From Verrucomicrobiota bacterium (GTDB lineage: Bacteria; Chlamydiota; Chlamydiia; Chlamydiales; Rhabdochlamydiaceae), in NCBI GenBank assembly GCA_018239715.1, contig JAFEGW010000007.1:161591-225590 (forward strand): a stretch of DNA of 64,000 bases, in the 5' to 3' direction. Below, one piece after another: positions 35,869-42,461 of the stretch. The position numbers and the translations under genes were made by a program. The notes under the pieces were generated by a model. It worked only from the letters and a program-made list of their open reading frames with translations. It did not search any database and was not told the origin of the DNA. Positions within the stretch are counted from its first letter, which is position 1. The number at the start of each line of letters is the position of its first letter.

Positions 35869-37480
35869 TACCCGTTATCCCGACCTAGCCCTTCATCTTC
35901 ATTGGATCCGCAGCGAGAAAAAAGAGCTCGGAAACGCTCAGGAAGCCCTCGAATGGAAATCATCGCTGCCCTTAGACCGGATCGATGTTTTATATGTCTA
36001 CGGGCTGGGAGGACACCATGCGAAGGTGCTAAAAAGCTGGCTGGCAGAAAATCCCAGCCGCCATCTTGTTTTTTTAGAAGACGATTTGGCTGCCTTGCGA
36101 GGTTTTTCCGAAATGCCGCAGGCGGAGGAAATCCTCGCTCATCCTCAAATTCATGTTCGATGGATCCCTAATCCTCCATTTTGGGACCGCATTTTAGAGG
36201 AATGCGCCGCTGAATTTTCATTTGATAAGATCGAAGTGTCGGCTTTAAAAGCCTATGAAAAACTCCCGCGCTTTCGAAAAATCAAGCTGAGCCTGCTTAG
36301 AAAGACAGTTCTTTGGAATTCTTTGACATCGGAGAATATTTCAGGTCATCTGCTCCATGAAAATATCATTCCCAACCTCCGCCGTATTCCGAGCTGCTGC
36401 TATGTCAATAGTTGGAAAGATGAGTTGAAAGGCATCCCGATTATCATTTGCGGGGCCGGGCCTTCGTTAAAAGCTCTGGCTGACGATTTGCATCAGATGC
36501 GAGACAAGGCTCTTATCATCGCCTGTGGATCGGCCTTATCGGCTTTATCCCATTTAGGCATACGTCCTCATCTGGGCATCGCGATCGATCCGAACAGCCG
36601 CGAGTTCGATTGTTTGAAAGGGTGCACGTATAGGGATCTTCCGCTCCTTTTTGGAAGTCGCCTTTATCCCAAAGTGTTCGAGCTGTTCGATGGCCCTTAT
36701 GGATATATCCGCTCCGGAACCGGAAGCCTCCTCGAGAGCTATGTCGAAGAAGAATTAAACTTGAAAGATCCGTTTCTAGGGCACGATTTAGGAAGAGAAG
36801 CCCTTTCTGTCACCACGCTGGCCCTCTCGCTGGCCCACGCTTGGGGCTGCGATCCGATTATCTTTGCCGGCGTCGATTTAGCTTATGAGCGAGAAAAACA
36901 CTACGCCGAGGGCGTTCCCGTGAAAGTCCAGATCAACCCGCACGAAAAGAGCGCCGGCGAGCAATGGGTCCGCCGTAAAGGGGCGCGAGGGCATTGGGTC
37001 TCGACTTTAGTCAAATGGATCATGGAGAGGGATACGATCGACTCTTATGCCCGCCGGCATCCTGGCACCACTTTTATCAATGCCAGCTCCGGAGGGCTAG
37101 GATTTAAACACATCCCCCACCGACCCTTTCAACAGCTCTGCAAGAAAACGGGCGATTATGATGAAAGAATCCATGAGCTCGTAAAGAGAACGAAAATTTC
37201 TCTCTCGGAGGCCCAAGTCGAAAATGTGTTAGCTTCCGTCCGAAACAGCCTTGAGAAATGCTTGGAAATATTACGCCTTTTACAGCAAGAAGACAGCGGC
37301 AGCGGAAAAGCCGTTCTTTATCAGCTCGATCTCGAAGGCGAGATTGCCTATCAACTGGTCTTGAGTTCTTGTAAGCTGGCTTTAGAGCGGTTAGGGAAAA
37401 AGAAAGATCCTGTAGCACTCGAGCGGGAAAAATGGAAGTTCCTTGAAGAAGCTGCTTTTTCTTATTTAAAGTCTTTTTGA
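35858..37480 (+). CDS. DUF115 (MAF-like) protein B
   Basis: The tandem paralogue of the preceding gene. I used ATG 35858; a GTG at 35846 is possible. The core motif reads IIICGAGPSLKALADDL, then ALIIACGSALSALSHLGIRPHLGIAIDPN. The second motif is CDPIIFAGVDLAYEREKHY. About 75 extra residues at the N-terminus distinguish it. Both copies keep the glycine-rich loop and the DP/D residues, so both may be active, possibly as a pair. The substrate is unknown. A hairpin terminator immediately follows. Confidence 0.75.
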   Translation: MPFSTRYPDLALHLHWIRSEKKELGNAQEALEWKSSLPLDRIDVLYVYGLGGHHAKVLKSWLAENPSRHLVFLEDDLAALRGFSEMPQAEEILAHPQIHVRWIPNPPFWDRILEECAAEFSFDKIEVSALKAYEKLPRFRKIKLSLLRKTVLWNSLTSENISGHLLHENIIPNLRRIPSCCYVNSWKDELKGIPIIICGAGPSLKALADDLHQMRDKALIIACGSALSALSHLGIRPHLGIAIDPNSREFDCLKGCTYRDLPLLFGSRLYPKVFELFDGPYGYIRSGTGSLLESYVEEELNLKDPFLGHDLGREALSVTTLALSLAHAWGCDPIIFAGVDLAYEREKHYAEGVPVKVQINPHEKSAGEQWVRRKGARGHWVSTLVKWIMERDTIDSYARRHPGTTFINASSGGLGFKHIPHRPFQQLCKKTGDYDERIHELVKRTKISLSEAQVENVLASVRNSLEKCLEILRLLQQEDSGSGKAVLYQLDLEGEIAYQLVLSSCKLALERLGKKKDPVALEREKWKFLEEAAFSYLKSF

Positions 37481-37484
37481 AAAA

Positions 37485-37510
37485 AGGGGCAAAAAAGAGT
37501 TTTTGCCCCT
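37485..37510 (-). terminator. Hairpin terminator between convergent genes
   Basis: An 11-bp perfect stem (AGGGGCAAAAA with its complement) with loop AGAG. On the minus strand it is followed by TTTTTTC, so it best serves the Ala-rich secreted protein gene; it may stop the DUF115 operon as well. Confidence 0.8.
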
Positions 37511-37524
37511 CGAAAAATGAAGAA

Positions 37525-38607
37525 TTATGCTGGAATTTCAGCTGTGCTTACAGGCTCAGAAGAGGCTGCAGCCTGCAGGGTTTCGACTGTAACAGCCGAT
37601 TCGGTTGTCGTTTCGACAGCTGCAACAGGGGCTGTATCGTTCTTTTGTTCAAGTGATGCCACAGCAGCTTCAGCTGGAGCCGCAACTTGTTGATGGTCTT
37701 CTACGGCTATAACAGCTTCAGTGACGGCAGCATCGCTCTTTTCTTCAACCGCTGCCACAGCAGGTGCAGGTTCAGCTGGAGCTGCAACTTGTTGATTCTC
37801 TTCGATGATAGCAACAGGCTCAGCAACAACGGTGGCTCCGGCGATTTCTCCGGTCGCAACGACTCCCTGGATTTCGGTGGCCACAGGCTGCGCTTTTGCG
37901 GGCTTAGGTGTGATGGCAATAGCATCTTTGAAGACATTGAGATCTTTTTCTAAAAGGGCTTCATCAGCTCCCCAGGAAAGGATAATCAAGCGGTAATTCT
38001 TCTCAAAAATGACTCCGGTTGTGCCACTGAACTGAGTATTATCATTGCCTAGGCTGACTCTGCCGGTTCCTATTGCACAATTTTTAACTGTATCGATGGT
38101 CGATTTTCCTGTGACTTTCAAATAGGGATTACCAGGGGTTTGCGATAGATGTGCTTCGACACTGCCCGCGACATTAATTTTCATGTCCTCTGAATAAGAA
38201 TCGCCTTCAAGGGCTCCCTTGATATCGAATTTGACTAGGAACAACTGTGAGGGCTTCATTCCAGGAAAAGCTGCATCTTGAACTTGGGCATGAGCTTGCA
38301 GCAGAGCTTCTTCTGAGATCTCAGCATCTTCATTTGTGGAGGCAAAGAAGATCGCGCAGCCGTGCTGCTCCGTGCCATTTTTAAATTTTACTCCTTGAAA
38401 TTGACAGTCATCAAATTCAAAGGCTTCAGGAATCAGCTCGAAACTTTTGGTTTCTTGCCAGCCCTCGGGGACTTTGATTTCGACGGTATGCAGGGCATCT
38501 TCTATGCGAGAAGTGACAGGAGCATTGTCGTTTTCCGCAAGGGTAGGTATTGTCATCAAAGACATCAGTGTAAAGCTCACAATCGCGAGTTTATTTCGTA
38601 GGGACAT
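37525..38607 (-). CDS. Secreted protein with Ala/Val/Glu-rich repeat tail
   Basis: A signal peptide (MSLRNKLAIVSFTLMSLMTIPTLA) is followed by a folded region of about 210 residues. That region contains GWQETKSFELIPEAFEFDDC and FSGTTGVIFEKNYRLIILSWG. The C-terminal 130 residues are low-complexity and contain a 34-residue repeat: QQVAAPAEPAPAV... and HQQVAAPAEAAV.... At DNA level the repeat period is 102 bp (37669-37693 and 37771-37795 are nearly identical). No family was recognised. The location is probably periplasmic or surface. The large inverted repeat at 38633-38781 sits just upstream of its start. Confidence 0.75.
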   Translation of the reverse strand: MSLRNKLAIVSFTLMSLMTIPTLAENDNAPVTSRIEDALHTVEIKVPEGWQETKSFELIPEAFEFDDCQFQGVKFKNGTEQHGCAIFFASTNEDAEISEEALLQAHAQVQDAAFPGMKPSQLFLVKFDIKGALEGDSYSEDMKINVAGSVEAHLSQTPGNPYLKVTGKSTIDTVKNCAIGTGRVSLGNDNTQFSGTTGVIFEKNYRLIILSWGADEALLEKDLNVFKDAIAITPKPAKAQPVATEIQGVVATGEIAGATVVAEPVAIIEENQQVAAPAEPAPAVAAVEEKSDAAVTEAVIAVEDHQQVAAPAEAAVASLEQKNDTAPVAAVETTTESAVTVETLQAAASSEPVSTAEIPA

Positions 38608-38632
38608 AGAATCTCCTTGGTTAGGATCAAAT

Positions 38633-38781
38633 TAGATTTCTTTCGTAACTAAGGGTTCGTCGATTTTCGAGTTCTTTTGAGTGGATTTTGATTTAAACTA
38701 CTAGGGCCCTATCCATTTTCGCATAGGGCCCTAGTAGTTTGAATCAAAAATCAACAGAACCTTAGTTACGAAAGAGGTCTA
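38633..38781. repeat. Large nested inverted repeat (149 nt), MITE-like or structured element
   Basis: Outer arms at 38640-38658 and 38757-38774 (CTTTCGTAACTAAGG and its complement) pair almost perfectly and extend to TAGA/TCTA at the very ends. Inner arms at 38684-38712 and 38723-38752 (about 29 bp, with ACTACTAGGGCCCTAT) pair with two or three differences around a 10-nt loop. The left side has an extra 25-nt segment that must bulge out. It fills most of the gap between two minus-strand genes. Confidence 0.85.
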
Positions 38782-38820
38782 TACAATAAGCGAAGAATAT
38801 TTTTGATCCAAAGGAATTCT

Positions 38821-40125
38821 TTATTTTTTCAAGTAGAGCTGCAGCTTATTGCGCAGCGTGCGCACGCTAATGCCCAGCGATTTGGCTGCACGTGTGCGGT
38901 TATGATTGCACGCTGCAAGCGTTTCCAAAATATGCTGTTTTTCAAGATCAGCAAGGGTGATTTCCTTCGCCATCGGCACGGAGAGAAGTGCGGGGGCAGA
39001 AGGATCCAGACGAAGATGGTCTGCTTCAATGAGATCTCCCGCATTCATGACCACGGCCCTTTCAATGGTATTGGCAAGTTCTCGGATATTGCCTGGCCAC
39101 GGGTATTCTAAAAGACGTTTTTGAGCAGAGAGGGAGAGCTCTTTTTTTCGTTTTTGATTTTCTTCTGAAAAACGATCGAGGAAATAGTCTGCCAGAGAGA
39201 GGATATCTTCTTTTCTTTCTCGGAGAGGGGGGAGCTGAATAGGCACCACATTTAGCCTAAAATAGAGATCTTCCCGGAACTGCTTCTGCTCGATCATCTC
39301 TTTCATACTCCGATTCGAGGTGGAAATGAGCCGTACATCCACGTTGATGGGCTTGATGCCTCCCACCCGCTCGAATTCCTGCTCTTGGACGACGCGGAGA
39401 AGCTTGGCTTGGACCGTCAGGGGGATTTCAGAGATCTCATCTAAAAGGAGAGTTCCTCTGTGCGCCAGCTCAAATCTTCCGATTCTTTTTTCGATCGCTC
39501 CGGTGAAAGACCCTTTTTCATGGCCGAAAAACTCCGATTCAATCAAGGTCTCAGGGACAGCCGCGCAGTTGACTTTGATGAAGGGGAGGCTGGCTCGGGG
39601 AGATTGGTGGTGGATCGCATGGGCAATCACTTCTTTCCCTGTTCCGGATTCTCCGCTGATAAAAACAGCCGCATGGCTTTGCGCGACCTTGGCGATATCC
39701 GATAGTACTTGCTGCATCACTAGACTTTCAGCCAAGATGGCTTCCTTGCGTCCTCTTAAGGTCGATATGACAGCAGAAGGCGTGGCAATAGCCCGCTGGG
39801 CTTTTTCCAGGATCTTTTCCAGCTTCTCAAGGGTGAGAGGTTTGACAATATAGTCCAAAGCTCCTCCTTGGATAGCCTGGACAGCTTGTTCGATCGAGGA
39901 AATGGGGGCAGCCACAACGATCGGGGTTTTAGGGTGGGAGGATTTTATATGTTTGAAGGTCTCCAGATCTTCAAGAATGATGAGATCAAAAGTCGTTTCC
40001 TTTAGAATCTGTAGAACTGAGGGGCTGTTGCTGACCGTGACGATATCCGCCTCGGGGAAGAAAAAGTCATCATCATTTTGTAGGAGTATCTTCACAATGG
40101 GCCTATGGTTGCTTAAATCGCACAT
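38821..40125 (-). CDS. Sigma-54-dependent activator, AtoC-like, with atypical receiver
   Basis: A 434-residue NtrC-family activator if started at ATG 40125; a GTG at 40095 would also give a typical beginning (VKILLQNDDD). The AAA+ domain is intact: GESGTGKE (Walker A), GSFTGA (usually GAFTGA), GGTLLLDEISE-type Walker B, and the arginine-finger region. The C-terminal Fis helix-turn-helix is HNRTRAAKSLGISVRTLRNKL. The receiver is unusual: the phospho-aspartate position reads LED (Glu52 then Asp53), the MP motif is missing, and the switch Thr is Ala73. Chlamydia has the AtoS/AtoC pair at this locus. No kinase gene is in this window. Confidence 0.85.
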   Translation of the reverse strand: MCDLSNHRPIVKILLQNDDDFFFPEADIVTVSNSPSVLQILKETTFDLIILEDLETFKHIKSSHPKTPIVVAAPISSIEQAVQAIQGGALDYIVKPLTLEKLEKILEKAQRAIATPSAVISTLRGRKEAILAESLVMQQVLSDIAKVAQSHAAVFISGESGTGKEVIAHAIHHQSPRASLPFIKVNCAAVPETLIESEFFGHEKGSFTGAIEKRIGRFELAHRGTLLLDEISEIPLTVQAKLLRVVQEQEFERVGGIKPINVDVRLISTSNRSMKEMIEQKQFREDLYFRLNVVPIQLPPLRERKEDILSLADYFLDRFSEENQKRKKELSLSAQKRLLEYPWPGNIRELANTIERAVVMNAGDLIEADHLRLDPSAPALLSVPMAKEITLADLEKQHILETLAACNHNRTRAAKSLGISVRTLRNKLQLYLKK

Positions 40126-40336
40126 TAAAAAAATTTTTATTATCCTGCAAACAGGATTCCTTATTTTTTTAACGGGATGCTCGGGTTTAGAGAAATCGGA
40201 GCAGGAAAAGCTGCGGGAAAATAATGCCAAGGGCGAATATATCTACCGGAACCATAATGAGGTCGCCTATCCCGTCCAAACCCCTCGCCATCGCGAGCGG
40301 GAAGCCTATCCTTGGGAAGGGGAAGCTCAAGAATAG
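40097..40336 (+). CDS. Small lipoprotein (79 residues)
   Basis: An ATG at 40097 begins a protein with lipobox FLTGC at about residues 24-28 after a hydrophobic stretch (IFIILQTGFLIFL). The mature part is charged (EKSEQEKLRENNAKGEYIY) and ends with HREREAYPWEGEAQE. TAGGAG lies ten bases upstream. The 5' end overlaps the divergent activator gene by up to 29 nt, depending on that gene's start. A small hypothetical gene lies between atoC and recO in Chlamydia, so this may be its counterpart by position, but I cannot confirm homology. Confidence 0.65.
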   Translation: MGLWLLKSHIKKIFIILQTGFLIFLTGCSGLEKSEQEKLRENNAKGEYIYRNHNEVAYPVQTPRHREREAYPWEGEAQE

Positions 40337-40350
40337 ATCCATCAAATCTC

Positions 40351-40379
40351 TCGACCTAAATTAAGTTTTCCTCGATAAT
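40351..40379 (+). promoter_or_regulatory. tRNA-Leu(CAA) promoter
   Basis: TCGACC (40351-40356) and GATAAT (40374-40379) are 17 nt apart and end 11 nt before the tRNA. Confidence 0.55.
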
Positions 40380-40390
40380 TTCTACCTCAT

Positions 40391-40473
40391 GCCGATGTGG
40401 CGGAATGGTAGACGCGGTAGACTCAAAATCTACTCCTAGCAATAGGGTTCAGGTTCGAGTCCTGTCATCGGCA
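40391..40473 (+). tRNA. tRNA-Leu (CAA)
   Basis: Acceptor GCCGATG pairs with CATCGGC, discriminator A. The anticodon stem GTAGA/TCTAC encloses CTCAAAA, giving anticodon CAA for UUG codons. The long variable arm and T-loop GTTCGAGTC are as expected. CCA is not encoded. Seven T residues follow, and then the ATG of the HAD gene. Confidence 0.95.
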
Positions 40474-40480
40474 TTTTTTT

Positions 40481-41152
40481 ATGGACTGGATACAAAAATT
40501 CGATCTCTTCCTTTTTGATTTTGACGGACTCCTTGTCAATACGGAGGAGCTCCACTTTGCAGCCTATCGGGAGATGTGCCGCCAGAGGGGATACCATCTC
40601 CATTGGACCCTTTCTCAATTTTTCCAAGCAGCGCATTTTGACTCTGCAGGCTTAAAAAAGGCTATTTATGAAGAGTTTCCCGCTCTTTTCGAGCAAGAAC
40701 CCCGCTGGGAAGTCCTCTATGCGGAAAAAAAACAATGCTATGAGCAGCTTTTGGAAAAAGGCGATCTGACTCTCATGCCGGGAGTCGAAGATGTTCTGAT
40801 CGCGTTGGAGAAGGCGGGCAAAAAACGGTGCGTCGTCACTAACTCAGCCCGAGTGCAAATCGACTTGATCAAGCAAAAAATCCCTGTTTTAAATACCATC
40901 CCTCATTGGTTTACACGGGAAAACTACAAAGAGCCCAAGCCGCATCCCGAATGTTATTTGATGGCGATGCAACAGCTGGGGCAGCCCCATGATAGAGTCA
41001 TTGGGTTTGAAGATTCTACACGAGGGCTCACAGCCCTTCGCGATGCGGGTGTTCCGACGAGGTTCTTAATCTGCCCTGCCGACCATCCTCAAATGGCTCA
41101 GGGGATTCCTGAAGGGACCTACTTTCCTTCTTTTGAAGCAATTAATAATTAA
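40481..41152 (+). CDS. HAD-family phosphatase (beta-phosphoglucomutase/phosphoglycolate phosphatase-like)
   Basis: A 223-residue HAD hydrolase. Motif I is FDFDGLLVNTE with the nucleophilic aspartate near residue 11. Motif II is CVVTNSARVQ, and motif III/IV is KPHPECYLMAM and IGFEDSTRGL. A four-helix cap domain lies between motifs I and II, as in beta-phosphoglucomutase-type enzymes. The substrate is not identifiable. The ATG comes 8 nt after the tRNA-Leu(CAA) 3' end without a ribosome site. The 3' end overlaps truA by 11 nt in convergent orientation. Confidence 0.85.
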   Translation: MDWIQKFDLFLFDFDGLLVNTEELHFAAYREMCRQRGYHLHWTLSQFFQAAHFDSAGLKKAIYEEFPALFEQEPRWEVLYAEKKQCYEQLLEKGDLTLMPGVEDVLIALEKAGKKRCVVTNSARVQIDLIKQKIPVLNTIPHWFTRENYKEPKPHPECYLMAMQQLGQPHDRVIGFEDSTRGLTALRDAGVPTRFLICPADHPQMAQGIPEGTYFPSFEAINN

Positions 41153-41885
41153 CTTTCACAAGAAACAGTCCATGCGCAGGAGCTGCCGGGGGAGCTAAGC
41201 GGCGGTCTCTGGCTGCAAACAGCTTGGGGATCTCTTCTATGGGGGTTTTCCCACGAGCAACTTCCAATAAGGTCCCGGTAATATTGCGGACCATCTTATA
41301 GAGAAATCCGTTCCCTTCAAACTCCAACCTCACCCCTCCAGGCTCCGGGCAAATATCTAAACGGATGAGCGTACGAATAGGATTTTTAGCCGCGCTTCCT
41401 TTGGAGGCATCATTAGCAAAAGTGGTAAAATCATGCGTACCGACAAAATAGCGGGCAGCCGCTTTCATTTGTTCGAGGTCGAGGCGTGAGTAGTCGTGAT
41501 AAGCGTAGAGCCGTTTAAAAGGGTCTGTCGTCCGTTCTAAATGAAGATGGTAGTGGTATTCCTTGGAAATTGCGCTATAGCGCGCATGAAAATCTGAAGG
41601 GACAGCTTCTAGGGAAAGGATTCGGATATCGGGGGGCAGGATGCCATTGAGAGATCGCTGAAATCGGGGAAGATCGAGCTGCTGCCCAGAGGTGAAGTGA
41701 GCAATCTGTCCTCTGGCATGAACACCTGCATCAGTACGGCCCGAGGCCGCTATAGAAGTCGGAATGCCGAGGAGAGTTAAGAGAGCTTTTTCGAGAAGAG
41801 CCTGGATAGAAACAGTATTGTTTTGGACTTGCCATCCTCCATAGTGTGTTCCGTCATAGGCGATTGTTAATTTATATTTTTGCAT
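41142..41885 (-). CDS. truA: tRNA pseudouridine(38-40) synthase TruA
   Basis: A 247-residue TruA that modifies uridines 38-40 in the tRNA anticodon arm. The catalytic aspartate lies in SGRTDAGVHARGQ near residue 51. The N-terminus KLTIAYDGTHYGGWQVQ and the C-terminal FLYKMVRNITGTLLEVARG are diagnostic. It converges with the HAD gene (11-nt overlap). The same pair, a phosphatase and truA, is found in Chlamydia as I recall. Confidence 0.95.
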   Translation of the reverse strand: MQKYKLTIAYDGTHYGGWQVQNNTVSIQALLEKALLTLLGIPTSIAASGRTDAGVHARGQIAHFTSGQQLDLPRFQRSLNGILPPDIRILSLEAVPSDFHARYSAISKEYHYHLHLERTTDPFKRLYAYHDYSRLDLEQMKAAARYFVGTHDFTTFANDASKGSAAKNPIRTLIRLDICPEPGGVRLEFEGNGFLYKMVRNITGTLLEVARGKTPIEEIPKLFAARDRRLAPPAAPAHGLFLVKVNY

Positions 41886-41950
41886 AGAGCTATTATAGCA
41901 TAATAGCTATGTCTTTGCAGGATAAAAAATAAATTGAAAGAAGAGGGAAA

Positions 41951-41975
41951 GGCGGAACGCTAAAGGCGTTCCGCC
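41951..41975 (-). terminator. Strong hairpin terminator after the SWIB gene
   Basis: A perfect 10-bp GC-rich stem (GGCGGAACGC and complement) with loop TAAAG, 8 nt past the SWIB stop. On the minus strand it is followed by TTTCCCTC. Confidence 0.8.
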
Positions 41976-41983
41976 TAGGAAAA

Positions 41984-42238
41984 CTATGACAAATGTTTGT
42001 TAACGAGTTTTGTCATCTCGAACATGTTCACTTTTGACTTATTGCCAAAAACGACTTTAAGTGCGCCGTCAGCCATGATGTCGCGCTTGTTTTTTGGATC
42101 TTGAAGCTTATTTTTCTTGATATAAGCCCAAAGTTTTTTTGTAACTTCAGTGCGAGGCATGGGTCCACGACCTACTACCGCAGCGAGCTCTTCGCTAACG
42201 CGCATGGGTTGCATGAATTTGGATTGTTTTTTTGCCAT
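41984..42238 (-). CDS. SWIB-domain protein
   Basis: An 84-residue protein that is essentially one SWIB/MDM2 domain: VSEELAAVVGRGPMPRTEVTKKLWAYIKKNKL, then DPKNKRDIMADGALKVVFG and MFEMTKLVNKHL. This fold is otherwise eukaryotic (SWI/SNF complex B, MDM2). Chlamydiae are the classic bacterial group that has it, as a separate small protein or fused to topoisomerase I. It is thought to act in chlamydial chromatin. It has a strong AAAGGAG ribosome site and its own terminator. Confidence 0.9.
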   Translation of the reverse strand: MAKKQSKFMQPMRVSEELAAVVGRGPMPRTEVTKKLWAYIKKNKLQDPKNKRDIMADGALKVVFGNKSKVNMFEMTKLVNKHLS

Positions 42239-42461
42239 GTGGCTTCTCCTTTGTGTTATTTGCTACCTTTTATCCGCTTTTGGCGGTCGGTAGGCTATCT
42301 TGAGGTAGTTCTTCATTATCCTCAGAATGACTTTGTAGCTCTCTTGGGATATTATAGTCAAAAAAAATCAGCTAAAACAGCTATTTTTTTTAATTTTACC
42401 CTACTCGGCGGGTCAATGAGGGGTTGCTCTTGCGTTTTTCCTTATGATCGGTTATCTCTAA

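Noticed and set aside
37669..37795. Two near-identical 25-nt stretches as a CRISPR array
   Set aside because: Only two copies, inside a coding frame, with Ala-rich coding meaning.
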